A stretch of 64,000 bases of DNA from Acidiphilium iwatense (lineage in GTDB: Bacteria; Pseudomonadota; Alphaproteobacteria; Acetobacterales; Acetobacteraceae). Below are positions 55,305-64,000 of this stretch, one piece after another. A program made the position numbers and the translations under genes. The stretch spans positions 1 through 64,000 of the forward strand of contig NZ_JAKGBZ010000009.1 of NCBI RefSeq assembly GCF_021556475.1, given 5' to 3'. Positions within the stretch are counted from its first letter, which is position 1; the number at the start of each line of letters is the position of its first letter. The notes under the pieces were generated by a model that was not told where the DNA came from, ran no database searches, and was given only the letters and a program-made list of their open reading frames with translations.

Positions 55305-56590
55305 TCGGCATCATTTTTGCTCCCGCCAGCGGGATCGGTGGGGCGATTTCGCTCATCCGCATCAGCGGCGCGGGCACCGACGCGCTGATCGCGGCCCTCG
55401 CCGGCACTTTGCCGAAGCCGCGCCGCGCCGCGCTGCGCGATTTTCGCGCTCCCGACGGCACGGTACTCGATCGCGGGATTCTGCTCCGGTTTCCGGCGCC
55501 GAATTCCTATACCGGCGAGGATTACGCGGAACTCCATGTCCATGGCGGACGTGCCGTGCGGTCCGCCATCGCCAATGCGCTGGTCGCTCTCGGCGCGCGC
55601 CCCGCCGAAGCCGGCGAATTTTCCCGCCGCGCCTTCGGCAACGGCAAACTCGACCTGCTGGAAGCCGAGGGCATCGCCGATCTGATTGACGCCGAAACCG
55701 AGGCCCAGCGCCGTCTGGCGCTCGATCAGGCGGGCGGGGCGATGAGCCGCGCGATCGGCGCATGGCGCGAGGCGCTGGTCGGGCTGATGGCGCGCCAGGC
55801 TGCCCTGATCGACTTTTCCGACGAAGACCTGCCGTCCGAGGTCGAAGCCGCGATGCTCGCTGCCATCGCGACGCTGCGCGACGAGATCGTCGCTGCTCTG
55901 GGTGCCGGCACTGCCGCCGAACGGCTGCGCGAAGGCATCGACATCGTGGTGCTCGGCGCGCCCAACGTCGGCAAATCCACTCTGGTCAACGCGATCGCGG
56001 GCGAAGAGGTCGCCATCGTCTCGGAAACCCCCGGCACCACGCGCGATGCGATCGGCGTGCGCATCGATCTCGGCGGCGTGCCCGTGCGCCTTATCGATAC
56101 CGCCGGGCTGCGCGAGTCCACCGACGCCATCGAGGCCGAAGGCGTGCGCCGCGCGCGCGCTCATGGCGCCCGCGCCGATTTTTTGCTTCTCATTTCTGCT
56201 CCGCCGGATTTTATGGCACCTGAAGCGCCGCCTGGTATCGAAACCTTGCTGGTCGCGACCAAATCCGATCTTCCTTTTGCGCCGCCTGACAATGCTTTGG
56301 CGGTCAGCGCGAAAACCGGCGCCGGCATGGCCACGCTGATCGAAATTCTGAAGGCGCGGGTTATGGATTTGACCGATCGCGGCGCCGGTCCGGCCTTGCC
56401 ACGACCCCGGCAGATGACCTGTCTGCGCGACATGGTTGCGGCGCTCGATCGGGCGATGGCGGTCTCGGCGCCGGAACTGCGCGCCGAGGAATTGCAACTC
56501 GCCGCCAATGCCGTCGCTCGCCTGACCGGGGTGATTGGCGTGGAAGACGTGCTCGATCAGGTGTTTTCCAGCTTCTGCATCGGCAAATAA
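55301..56590 (+). CDS. mnmE: tRNA modification GTPase MnmE
   Basis: A 429-residue enzyme that with MnmG builds the cmnm5 group on U34 of tRNA. The tetrahydrofolate domain is at the N-terminus ([20 protein letters not shown]). The G domain shows GAPNVGKS (G1), PGTTRD (G2), DTAGLRE (G3) and ATKSD at the G4 position, where NKxD is usual: Thr replaces Asn. The C-terminus CIGK is the conserved catalytic Cys motif. Within a run of near-origin genes. The G4 change may lower nucleotide selectivity. Confidence 0.95.
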   Translation: MIGIIFAPASGIGGAISLIRISGAGTDALIAALAGTLPKPRRAALRDFRAPDGTVLDRGILLRFPAPNSYTGEDYAELHVHGGRAVRSAIANALVALGARPAEAGEFSRRAFGNGKLDLLEAEGIADLIDAETEAQRRLALDQAGGAMSRAIGAWREALVGLMARQAALIDFSDEDLPSEVEAAMLAAIATLRDEIVAALGAGTAAERLREGIDIVVLGAPNVGKSTLVNAIAGEEVAIVSETPGTTRDAIGVRIDLGGVPVRLIDTAGLRESTDAIEAEGVRRARAHGARADFLLLISAPPDFMAPEAPPGIETLLVATKSDLPFAPPDNALAVSAKTGAGMATLIEILKARVMDLTDRGAGPALPRPRQMTCLRDMVAALDRAMAVSAPELRAEELQLAANAVARLTGVIGVEDVLDQVFSSFCIGK

Positions 56591-56606
56591 TGCTATAGGC
56601 GGCGCC

Positions 56607-58325
56607 ATGAGCGAGACGGAGCAAAACTTCGATGTGGTGGTGATCGGCGGCGGCCACGCCGGAACCGAGGCGGCGGCCGCGTCGGCGCGGATCGGCGCGC
56701 GCACCCTGCTACTGACCCACCGTCTCGACCGGATCGGCGAAATGTCGTGCAATCCGGCGATCGGCGGGATCGGCAAGGGCCATCTGGTGCGCGAGATCGA
56801 CGCGCTGGATGGCATCATGGGCCGCGCCGCCGATGCCGCCTGCATCCATTTCAAGATGCTCAACCGCGCCAAGGGCCCGGCGGTGCGCGGCCCGCGCGCG
56901 CAGGCGGATCGGGCGCTGTATCGGGAAGCGGTTCAGGCGAGGCTGCGCGATCAACCCAATCTTTCGCTCCGCGAAGGCGAGGCGGCGGACCTGGAACTTG
57001 CCGCGGACGGATCGCTCGCGGCGGTGCTCACCGCCGATGGCGCACGAATCGCGTGCAGGACGGCGGTTCTGACCACGGGGACGTTCCTGCGCGGTCTTCT
57101 GCATTTCGGCGATCGCACCGAAGCCGGCGGCCGGGTGGGCGATGCGGCGTCGAACGCGCTGGCCGCGCGCTTGCTCGGGCTCGGATTGGCGCTGGGCCGG
57201 CTGAAAACCGGCACGCCGGCGCGATTGGACAAAAAATCGATCGACTGGGACTCGCTGCCCGAGGACAAGGGCGAGCACCCGCCGACGCCGTTCAGCCTGC
57301 TGACCGAGTGGATCGAAAACCGGCAGATTTCGTGCCGGATCACCGAAACCACCGCCGCGACCCACGCGATCATCCAGGCAAACCTGCACCGCTCGGCGGT
57401 GTATGGCGGCAGGATCGCAGGGATCGGGCCGCGCTATTGCCCCTCCATCGAGGACAAGGTGGTTCGCTTCGCCGACAAGTCCCGTCATCAGGTGTTCCTG
57501 GAGCCGGAGGGGTTGGACGACGACACGGTCTATCCGAACGGGATTTCGACAAGTTTGCCGGTCGAGGTGCAGGAAGCGTTCATCCGCACCATGCCGGGCC
57601 TGTCGCGCGCGGTGTTGCTCCGTCCCGGCTATGCGGTGGAATATGATTATATCGACCCGCGCGAACTGACCCATGATCTGGCGCTGAAGCGCGTGGCCGG
57701 CCTGTTTCTCGCCGGACAGATCAACGGCACCACCGGCTATGAGGAAGCCGGCGCGCAGGGGATCGTCGCCGGGATCAATGCCGCGCGGCGCGCGGGAGGC
57801 TCGGCACCGGTCACGGTCGGGCGGGCCGAAGGCTATATCGGCGTGCTGATCGACGATCTGGTGACGCGCGGCGTGACCGAACCATATCGGATGTTCACCT
57901 CGCGCGCCGAGCACCGGCTGAGTCTGCGGGCGGATAATGCCGATATCAGGCTGACGCCGCGCGGGATCGCTTGGGGCTGCGTCGGTCCGGCGCGGCGCAA
58001 GGCGTTCGAAGGCTTGCGGGCGGATATTGCGAGTGGCGCGGCAGGGGTGCGGGCGCGCGACATCGTCGAGGCGGACCGGCTCTATGCCGGGTATGTCGCG
58101 CGGCAGGCGGCGGAAATCCGCGCGCGCGAGAAGGATGATGCGGTGCTGATTCCGGGTGATTTCGATTATCGCGCGGTGGGCGGTTTGTCGACGGAGCTGC
58201 TGGCGCGGCTGGAGCGATTCCGACCCGCCTCGCTGGGGGTTGCGGGGCGGCTGGAGGGAATGACACCGGCGGCTTTGGGCGCGCTATTCGCGGCGCTGCG
58301 CAAGCCGCGCGCGCTCGCCGCGTGA
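56607..58325 (+). CDS. mnmG: tRNA uridine modification protein MnmG (GidA)
   Basis: A 572-residue FAD enzyme, partner of Mnm[21 protein letters not shown] (FAD site), [39 protein letters not shown] and [19 protein letters not shown] are all there; the C-terminus ends [20 protein letters not shown]. It is about 55 residues shorter than E. coli MnmG (629). The gap is located between the CVGPARR segment and ADRLYAGY, where relatives have a helical segment with RSAFDLL. FAD and insertion domains look intact. ATG 56607 lies 16 bases after mnmE; earlier starts are in another gene. Confidence 0.94.
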   Translation: MSETEQNFDVVVIGGGHAGTEAAAASARIGARTLLLTHRLDRIGEMSCNPAIGGIGKGHLVREIDALDGIMGRAADAACIHFKMLNRAKGPAVRGPRAQADRALYREAVQARLRDQPNLSLREGEAADLELAADGSLAAVLTADGARIACRTAVLTTGTFLRGLLHFGDRTEAGGRVGDAASNALAARLLGLGLALGRLKTGTPARLDKKSIDWDSLPEDKGEHPPTPFSLLTEWIENRQISCRITETTAATHAIIQANLHRSAVYGGRIAGIGPRYCPSIEDKVVRFADKSRHQVFLEPEGLDDDTVYPNGISTSLPVEVQEAFIRTMPGLSRAVLLRPGYAVEYDYIDPRELTHDLALKRVAGLFLAGQINGTTGYEEAGAQGIVAGINAARRAGGSAPVTVGRAEGYIGVLIDDLVTRGVTEPYRMFTSRAEHRLSLRADNADIRLTPRGIAWGCVGPARRKAFEGLRADIASGAAGVRARDIVEADRLYAGYVARQAAEIRAREKDDAVLIPGDFDYRAVGGLSTELLARLERFRPASLGVAGRLEGMTPAALGALFAALRKPRALAA

Positions 58326-58951
58326 TGGCGATCGAGGCCGAAAAAAAGGTCCGGTTTGGTTCCTTTGTTTCACGTGAAACAAAGGAACCACTTCGATACT
58401 ATTCGATATCGATCAAAAAATGGACCGAGCGGATCAACCTGATCGCCCGGAAGGATGCCAATGATGAGGCGATCTGGCAGCGGCATATCCTTGATTCTCT
58501 TCAGCTTTTGCCGCTGATTCCCAGTGACGTGGACTGCGCGGCCGATCTCGGTTCCGGGGCCGGGTTGCCGGGGCTGGTGCTCGCGATCGAACGGCCGGAC
58601 ATCCATGTGACGCTGATCGAGGCGGATCGGCGCAAGGCGGCGTTTCTGCAGACCATGGTGGCGGAACTGGGATTGAACGCTGCTGTGATCGCCGAGCGTA
58701 TCGAAAAAGCGACGGTGGCGCCGGTAAAATTGGTCACGGCGCGGGCGCTGGCGCCGCTGCCGGCGTTGCTGGAGTATGCCCACCCGTTGCTTGCCGAAGG
58801 CGGGGTATGCCTGTTCCCGAAAGGGCGCGGGATGGAGACCGAATTGACCGCGGCGGTGCTGCAATGGCACATGAGGGTCGAGCGGTTTCCGAGTCAAACG
58901 GACGCGGACGCCACGATCCTCCGTATCAGTGAGTTGCGCCGTGCAGCCTAG
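58325..58951 (+). CDS. rsmG: 16S rRNA m7G527 methyltransferase RsmG (GidB)
   Basis: 208 residues. AADLGSGAGLPGLVLAIERP is the SAM-binding motif, followed by VTLIEADRRKAAFLQTMVAE and TARALAPLPALLEYAHPLL. It methylates G527 of 16S rRNA; loss gives low-level streptomycin resistance. ATG shares a base with the mnmG stop (TGATG); GTG 58322 is an alternative. Its N-terminal codons (FGSFVSRETKEPL) are encoded by a 32-bp parS palindrome. The stop codon TAG lies inside the first palindromic element. Confidence 0.95.
   Translation: MAIEAEKKVRFGSFVSRETKEPLRYYSISIKKWTERINLIARKDANDEAIWQRHILDSLQLLPLIPSDVDCAADLGSGAGLPGLVLAIERPDIHVTLIEADRRKAAFLQTMVAELGLNAAVIAERIEKATVAPVKLVTARALAPLPALLEYAHPLLAEGGVCLFPKGRGMETELTAAVLQWHMRVERFPSQTDADATILRISELRRAA
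58358..58389. promoter_or_regulatory. parS centromere site inside rsmG
   Basis: The core TGTTTCACGTGAAACA (58366-58381) is the perfect 16-bp parS consensus. It sits in a perfect 32-bp palindrome (halves GGTTCCTTTGTTTCAC and its complement). ParB loads and spreads here; parA and parB lie within 2.5 kb. In Caulobacter and other bacteria parS sites lie near this same gene cluster. Codons for Phe-Val-Ser-Arg-Glu-Thr-Lys-Glu of RsmG are read through it. Confidence 0.95.
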
Positions 58952-59020
58952 TGTGGTTCTGAAATTCCTGCGGATGTGCGGCCGCGATTTTAGGAACTTC
59001 AGAACAAAAAACCACACTAG
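58948..59020. repeat. Palindromic element 1 between rsmG and parA
   Basis: About 73 bp bounded by CTAGTGTGGTT and AACCACACTAG, with further imperfect pairing (CTGAAATTCCT against AGGAACTTCAG). Its first TAG is the rsmG stop. It probably folds into a long hairpin. Confidence 0.8.
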
Positions 59021-59033
59021 AATCATAGGATTA

Positions 59034-59108
59034 CTAGTGTCCTCTCGATTTGGAAGTTCGTAACGTGACGGGTATTGGTGGTAACGAACTTCCAAATCGG
59101 AACACTAG
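59034..59108. repeat. Palindromic element 2, spanning the parA start
   Basis: About 75 bp bounded by CTAGTGT and ACACTAG, with arms CGATTTGGAAGTTCGT and ACGAACTTCCAAATCG. It starts 13 bases after element 1 and shares its CTAGTGT ends. The parA start codons (GTG 59065 or TTG 59050) and the first ParA residues lie in it, including the GGAAG that would serve as ribosome binding site. Confidence 0.8.
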
Positions 59109-59882
59109 GGTTATTGCGATTGCCAACCAGAAAGGCGGCGTCGGCAAGACGACGACCGCGATCAATCTCGCGACCGCCCTGGCCGCGACCGGCGAGCGGG
59201 TGTTGGTGATCGATATGGACCCGCAGGGCAACGCCAGTACTGGGTTCGGCATCGGCGCGGATGAGCGCGGGATGGGCAGCTACGCGCTGATGACCGGCGA
59301 GGCGGCGGCGGCATCGCTGGTTTTGCCGACCGAAGTGCCGGGCTTGCTGATCATTCCGGCGACCGAGGATCTGATCGGCGCGGATATCGAGTTTTCTCAG
59401 GTGGATTCGCGGGAACGGCTGGTCGAGCGCGCGCTGGCGGAGCCGGGGCTGGCCGGCCAGTTCGGCTATGTGTTTGTCGATTGCCCACCTGGCCTCGGGC
59501 TGCTTACACTGAATGCTCTGGTTGCGGCGTCTTCGGTGCTGATTCCGCTGCAATGCGAGTTTTTCGCGCTGGAAGGGATCAGCCAGTTGACCCGCACGAT
59601 CGAGCTGGTGCGGCGCACGCTGAATCCGCGCCTTGCGCTGGAAGGGGTGGTGCTGACGATGTTCGACCGGCGAAACAATCTGGCGCAGGCGGTGGCGGAG
59701 GATGTGCGGGATTATTTCAAGCAGAGCGTGTTCGAGACCGCGATTCCGCGCAATATCCGGGTGACCGAATCGCCGAGCCACGGCAAGCCGGTGCTGCTGT
59801 ATGATTTTCGCTCGCCGGGGGCGCAGGCTTATGTCAGCCTCGCGGCGGAATTTTTGCGCCGCCAGAACCAAGAGACAAAAGT

Positions 59883-59886
<4 letters not shown>
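59065..59886 (+). CDS. parA: Chromosome partitioning ATPase ParA
   Basis: A 273-residue Walker-type ATPase that moves ParB-parS complexes. RVIAIANQKGGVGKTTTAIN is the deviant Walker A, VIDMDPQGNASTGFGI the A' motif, VDCPPGLGLLTLNAL Walker B. GTG 59065 has GGAAG eight bases upstream; TTG 59050 is the longest option. The first ~14 residues (MTGIGGNELPNRNT) come from a palindromic element and have no counterpart in standard ParA. Overlaps parB by 4 bases. Confidence 0.95.
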
Positions 59887-60761
<875 letters not shown>

Positions 60762-60769
60762 GCGCGGGT

Positions 60770-61258
60770 TCAGGTTTTGTCAGCAATCGGCTTCATCATT
60801 TCCAGTCCATGTGGCGCGAAGCCAGCATCGGCATAAAAACGTTGGGCGTTGGGATTCTCCGCCAATACGTACAGCATAAGACGGTGAACGCCCCGAGCCG
60901 CGGCAATACGCTCCGCCTCGACCATAAGAGCTTTTCCGACCCCGGAACCACGCATGGCTTCCTGGATGAATAGGCTGGAAATATAACCATACGATCGCAC
61001 GTCATCTCGGATAAAAACATCGTCTTCTTCGAATAGGAGGAAGAGATGACCGACGACTCGTCCATCGAGTTCCACAACCAGCGCGCTGCCGCCCTTTGCG
61101 GCAATATTTCTCCAGGCGCCCTCCAAAGACTCCAATGCGCCCTGATGATCAGACCGTCGATCGTCCGAGATCGCGTGTTCATATCGATTCAAACCCAGAA
61201 ACTGCGACAACAGGGCATCATGATCGTCTGGAGCGGCGGGGCGAATGAGGAGGGACAT
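60770..61258 (-). CDS. GNAT-family N-acetyltransferase
   Basis: A 162-residue acetyltransferase: VVELDGRVVGHLFLLFEED, YGYISSLFIQEAMRGSGVGK with the acetyl-CoA motif RGSGVGKALM, LMLYVLAENPNAQRFYADAG. It transfers an acetyl group to an amine on a small molecule or protein; the target is unknown. Convergent with parB. The base composition is a little lower in GC than its neighbours, so transfer is possible. Confidence 0.88.
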   Translation of the reverse strand: MSLLIRPAAPDDHDALLSQFLGLNRYEHAISDDRRSDHQGALESLEGAWRNIAAKGGSALVVELDGRVVGHLFLLFEEDDVFIRDDVRSYGYISSLFIQEAMRGSGVGKALMVEAERIAAARGVHRLMLYVLAENPNAQRFYADAGFAPHGLEMMKPIADKT

Positions 61259-61283
61259 GGCTTCAAATAAGATGACAGACGGT

Positions 61284-61391
61284 TCAGGCCGAGGGTATGA
61301 GCGTTACGTTGGCGCGGAGCCAGTCGGCCAATCGCCCGAACTCGAACGTGTCGGCCTGATAAAGACCGATGATGAATGCATTGTCCGTCAT
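61284..61391 (-). CDS. Tiny hypothetical protein, second of a coupled pair
   Basis: 35 residues: MTDNAFIIGLYQADTFEFGR then LADWLRANVTLIPSA. Its ATG overlaps the stop of the preceding small gene as ATGA. Not recognised. The overlap with its neighbour and its place behind cbpM suggest a co-translated pair, perhaps a shortened remnant of a toxin or an accessory peptide. No independent proof of expression. Confidence 0.35.
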   Translation of the reverse strand: MTDNAFIIGLYQADTFEFGRLADWLRANVTLIPSA

Positions 61392-61513
61392 TCGGTCAAT
61401 TTCTTGTAAAGCGGCCCGAATTTTCCGTGGCTCGCCTGATAAGCGGCCATGATATCGGCGCGGGGTCTACCCTGCTTGCGCTTTTCGATCAGATCGCGGG
61501 TTTGGGATGTCAC
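61388..61513 (-). CDS. Tiny hypothetical protein downstream of cbpM
   Basis: 41 residues from GTG 61513: TSQTRDLIEKRKQGRPRADI, then MAAYQASHGKFGPLYKKLTE. Basic and helical. It starts five bases after the cbpM stop and overlaps the next tiny gene by four. The layout of two overlapping tiny genes looks like a toxin-antitoxin pair but neither protein matches one I know. Confidence 0.4.
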   Translation of the reverse strand: MTSQTRDLIEKRKQGRPRADIMAAYQASHGKFGPLYKKLTE

Positions 61514-61518
61514 GGGGG

Positions 61519-61842
61519 TCAGAGTTTGGCGAGGTGGTCGGCGAGGGTTCGGCGAAGGTCGTCCGGTGCGGTGCGGGCGATGGCGTCGCCGAGTTCGGCG
61601 ATGCGGCGGCGCAGATCATAGAGCTGGTCGAGCAGCGAGAGAACGACGGGGAGCGCGTCCTCGTTGACCTGAAGATCGTCGCGCAATTCACGGATCAGGC
61701 GGACCCGCGCGACATCGATGTCGCGGAAGACGTAGTGCCCGGCATCGCGGTCGGGCCGGACCCATTGATTGCCGATCCAGCGTTCGATGTCCTGCCGGTG
61801 CAGGCCGGGAAGCCGGGTGATGAGAACCTCGATGGTGATCAT
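61519..61842 (-). CDS. cbpM: Chaperone modulator CbpM
   Basis: A 107-residue MerR-like regulator that binds the J-domain of CbpA and blocks it. LPGLHRQDIERWIGNQWVRP and YVFRDIDVARVRLIRELRDD plus a C-terminal coiled coil (VVLSLLDQLYDLRRRIAELG) are typical. Start overlaps the cbpA stop by four bases (61839-61842). Partner gene adjacent. Confidence 0.93.
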   Translation of the reverse strand: MITIEVLITRLPGLHRQDIERWIGNQWVRPDRDAGHYVFRDIDVARVRLIRELRDDLQVNEDALPVVLSLLDQLYDLRRRIAELGDAIARTAPDDLRRTLADHLAKL

Positions 61843-62765
61843 GGGCCTGGCTCCATCGCCGCGCGCGGATTGGCGGGGTGTTCGGGCTTCCAGTCGCGCA
61901 GAAAGGCTTCGAGCGCGGCGTCGGGCTGGCCCACGACGACGCGCAGCGTGGCGTAGAGATCGCCCTCGCTTTGGCCGGCATGGGCGGGAACGCCACGGCC
62001 GCGCAGGCGAAGCTCGGTGCCGGTATCCGAATGGGGCGGCACGCGCATCCGCACCTTGCCGCCGGGGGTGGGGATTTCGACCGGACCGCCGAGCACGGCT
62101 TCGGCGAGAGTGACCGGCAGGTCGAGCCGGATATCGTTGCCGTCGCGCCGGAAGATCGGGTGCGGGGCGATGTGGATTTCGATCAGCGCGTCGCCCGAGG
62201 GACCGCCGTTCCAGCCGGCGGTACCCTGGCCGCGCAGGCGAAGGATCTGGCCGTCCTCGGTGCCGGGCGGGATGCGGACGTCGAGGGTGCGGCCATCCGG
62301 CAGGGTGAGGCGGGTGGTGGCGCCGTTGACCGCATCGAGAAAGCCGGTGGGCAGGGTGTAGCGCTCGTCCTGGCCGCGAAGAGGACTATCGGTGCGAGGC
62401 CGGGCGCCGGCGCCGAACATGGTGCCGAAGATGGATTCGATGTCTTCGGCGCTCCAGGCGGTTTGTTGCGGGCCGGACGGGCCGTAGCGGCGGCCGGGTT
62501 CGGCCTCGGCGTAGTCGCGGTATGAGGGATGCTGAGGACGTTCCTGGCCCTGGGCGTCGATTTCGCCACGATCGAAGCGGGCGCGCTTTTCGGGATCGGA
62601 GAGGATTTCGTTGGCGGCGGTGACGGCTTTGAACCGGGCCTCGGCCTGGGCGTTGCCGGGGTTGAGGTCGGGGTGGTGCGCCTTGGCGAGCTTGCGGAAG
62701 GCACGGCGGATATCGTCCTGGCTGGCATCGCGCGCGACGCCGAGAGTTTGGTAGGGATCGTCCAC
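61839..62765 (-). CDS. cbpA: DnaJ-like co-chaperone CbpA
   Basis: A 308-residue class B J-protein. J-domain at 3-65 with HPD (FRKLAKAHHPDLNPGNAQAE), then a Gly-poor linker and two C-terminal substrate-binding domains (GFLDAVNGATTRLTLPDGRT, GGPVEIPTPGGKVRMRVPPH). No zinc-finger Cys. It recruits DnaK and binds DNA in E. coli. GGAGCAACC precedes the start. In an operon with cbpM and two tiny genes. Confidence 0.94.
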   Translation of the reverse strand: MDDPYQTLGVARDASQDDIRRAFRKLAKAHHPDLNPGNAQAEARFKAVTAANEILSDPEKRARFDRGEIDAQGQERPQHPSYRDYAEAEPGRRYGPSGPQQTAWSAEDIESIFGTMFGAGARPRTDSPLRGQDERYTLPTGFLDAVNGATTRLTLPDGRTLDVRIPPGTEDGQILRLRGQGTAGWNGGPSGDALIEIHIAPHPIFRRDGNDIRLDLPVTLAEAVLGGPVEIPTPGGKVRMRVPPHSDTGTELRLRGRGVPAHAGQSEGDLYATLRVVVGQPDAALEAFLRDWKPEHPANPRAAMEPGP

Positions 62766-62850
62766 GGTTGCTCCTCATCGGTTCGCGACGCGCCGATGGA
62801 TGTAATCATGGCTAAGCGGTGGTGTCACGGGGTGGAGCTGGTGATTGATT

Positions 62851-62956
62851 TAGAGCGTGATCGGTTCAAGCCGATCACGCTCTACTCATATTTTGGCGAG
62901 CAAGTTGGCCGGTTTTGATCGAACCCCATGGTTCAATCAAAACCTACCCTGCTCTA
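62851..62956 (+). repeat. 106-bp double-hairpin element, copy 2 (subtype alpha)
   Basis: Same boundaries (TAGAGC ... GCTCTA) and hairpins as the copy at 10374; only about three bases differ. It lies in the gap between cbpA and the MarR gene. Confidence 0.9.
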
Positions 62957-63020
62957 GCCGCGGCGCGTGCCTTCGATCGCTCCGGTGCGGTGACCGTGGA
63001 CGTGTGGACGCCATGATTAT

Positions 63021-63030
63021 ATATGCATAT
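63021..63030. promoter_or_regulatory. ATATGCATAT palindrome before the MarR gene
   Basis: A 10-bp perfect palindrome overlapping the leader of the MarR gene, 14 bases before the start codon. AGCTG and CAGCT arms around CATATA occur again at about 63605-63619, upstream of the next gene. Likely operator(s) for the MarR protein. Confidence 0.4.
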
Positions 63031-63043
63031 GCAGGGAGACGCG

Positions 63044-63565
63044 ATGATCGTCAGCGATTCCGATGATGCGCCGTGGGTGTCGATTCCCGCCTCGGATAGG
63101 CGGATGATCGGCGGGGTGGATATCCGCGATGTCGCTGGATGCACCTGTTTGCGGCTGCGCCGCGCGGGCCGAATGGCGACACAGATTTTCGACGCCCATC
63201 TTCAGCCGGTTGGGCTGACGGTCGGCCAGTTCGGCGTCATGGCGCAGGTTTACGGCTGTTCGCTGTGGCGCCCGCCGATGACCATGAAGGAGCTGTCGAC
63301 CATCGTCGGCATGGACCCGACAACCCTCAACCGAACGTTGAAGCCGCTTGAGGCCCAGGACCTTGTCCGCATCGAGCCGGATCGCCGCGACCGTCGCGCA
63401 CGGTGTATCCGCTTGACGATGTCCGGGCGAGACCGTCTTGCCCAGGCCATGCCGTTATGGCGAGCGGCCGATGACGAGCTGCACCGGACGGTGGGCGCCG
63501 AGGCCACTCTGGCGCTGAGCGGCCTGCTCAGTCTGGCGGGCGAAAAGCTGCGCAAGCCCGAATAA
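63044..63565 (+). CDS. MarR-family transcriptional regulator
   Basis: A 173-residue winged-helix repressor: LRLRRAGRMATQIFDAHLQP, LTVGQFGVMAQVYG, MTMKELSTIVGMDPTTLNRT (recognition helix) and VRIEPDRRDRRARCIRLTMS (wing with DxRxR). It probably senses a small phenolic or oxidant. AGGGAG lies five bases before ATG 63044; the earlier in-frame ATGs at 63023 and 63029 are part of the palindrome. The membrane protein gene at 63741 may be its target. Confidence 0.92.
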   Translation: MIVSDSDDAPWVSIPASDRRMIGGVDIRDVAGCTCLRLRRAGRMATQIFDAHLQPVGLTVGQFGVMAQVYGCSLWRPPMTMKELSTIVGMDPTTLNRTLKPLEAQDLVRIEPDRRDRRARCIRLTMSGRDRLAQAMPLWRAADDELHRTVGAEATLALSGLLSLAGEKLRKPE

Positions 63566-63603
63566 AATAATAGTTCTGGACGGGGGAACTGGCCCAGGCT
63601 ATT

Positions 63604-63619
63604 AGCTGCATATACAGCT
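63604..63619. promoter_or_regulatory. Inverted repeat upstream of the membrane protein gene
   Basis: AGCTG and CAGCT arms around CATATA, sharing GCATAT with the palindrome before the MarR start. A second candidate MarR operator, 122 bases before ATG 63741. Confidence 0.4.
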
Positions 63620-63740
63620 TTTTAGGGGCTGCATGCCGTCTGGCTGAATCAGCCATCGGTACTGGCTCCGGCGGATCAACGCGCAACGAGAGACGGATGC
63701 CGGGTGGCCCAGGCGTTCGCCGCGGGCAAGGAGGGCGGGC

Positions 63741-64000
63741 ATGCTGGTGAAAAACATCTTCCTGATCGACATGGCGCTGGGCTATCTCGCCTGGGCGTTG
63801 TGCATCGCGACTTACGTCTGGCCGCGGCTGCGGGCGATGGATCGGGTCGAGGCGCAGCGCGCTATCGCCACGCTGCACAGTTTCCGTTTCTTCGGCCTGG
63901 TCTTTCTGCTGCCCGGATTCGTCGGGCCGAACCTGCCGGCGGCCTTCGCGACGCCGGCGGCTTACGGCGATTTCGCCACCGCGCTGCTCGCAATCCTCGC
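63741..64000 (+). CDS. Membrane protein, cut by the window end
   Basis: Partial: 86 codons. Two to three hydrophobic helices (IFLIDMALGYLAWALCIATY, FRFFGLVFLLPGFVGPNLPA) around a basic loop. AAGGAGGG just before ATG 63741 is an excellent ribosome binding site. Not recognised by me; the pattern is that of small four-helix conserved membrane proteins. Probably controlled by the MarR protein encoded upstream. Confidence 0.7.
   Translation, partial: MLVKNIFLIDMALGYLAWALCIATYVWPRLRAMDRVEAQRAIATLHSFRFFGLVFLLPGFVGPNLPAAFATPAAYGDFATALLAIL

Overview
The window is about 64 kb of GC-rich DNA that looks like the chromosome of an alphaproteobacterium. The best guess is an acid-loving or related Acetobacteraceae (Rhodospirillales), but this is inferred from gene content and order (hemE / DnaA boxes / ppsR, mnmE-mnmG-rsmG-parA-parB, lpx-bamA cluster, Coq4, HiPIP) and not from a marker gene such as 16S rRNA. 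No rRNA or tRNA gene was found. The segment is origin-proximal: it holds a candidate oriC at about 24.4-24.7 kb and a perfect parS palindrome at about 58.4 kb.

Left edge (1-3.7 kb): a CRISPR array of type I-C-like repeats without cas genes in view, then a convergent tyrosine recombinase with its own AT-rich promoter, then relic DNA and a 23-residue membrane peptide gene. 3.7-9.1 kb: a fused indolepyruvate ferredoxin oxidoreductase and an acyl-CoA synthetase. 9.1-15 kb: lipoprotein, GT32-like transferase, Coq4-family protein, a lipase-like hydrolase and a two-gene XylM/AlkB-type membrane hydroxylase plus fused ferredoxin-reductase. 15-17 kb: a decaying PAAR/toxin/immunity module (in-frame stop plus frameshift). 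17-21 kb: a methyltransferase-like membrane protein, a GGDEF-EAL protein and a FeeM-like acyltransferase.

21-30.6 kb: the hemE-hemH-HAD-hemJ operon reads away from oriC on one side and ppsR, ogt, a quinone oxidoreductase and HiPIP on the other. folB, a CHRD protein and an ECF41-type sigma factor divergent from an AhpD-like gene follow. 30.7-39 kb: the envelope operon bamA-ompH-lpxD-fabZ-lpxA, a block of nested palindromes, then lpxI-gloA-sulfotransferase. 39-46 kb: AhpD-like protein, Sel1 repeat protein, queC, a GT4-like glycosyltransferase, a nitronate monooxygenase-like flavoprotein and a FadL-type porin.

46-49.5 kb is the most unusual locus: a BAHT-type (autotransporter) heptosyltransferase gene overlaps by 4 bases a gene for an AIDA-type repeat passenger fused to a Hint domain, with no visible signal peptide or beta-barrel. 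49.7-63 kb: ppx, holC, mrp, a DUF255 protein, a 2Fe-2S protein, mnmE-mnmG-rsmG-parA-parB with parS inside rsmG and two palindromic elements filling the rsmG-parA gap, a GNAT, and cbpA-cbpM with two tiny unrecognised genes. The right edge has a MarR regulator and a membrane protein cut by the window end.

Four copies of a ~106-bp double-hairpin element and at least seven copies of a short CGTCATTGCGAA-type repeat are scattered between genes; some copies supply stop codons or C-termini to neighbouring genes.
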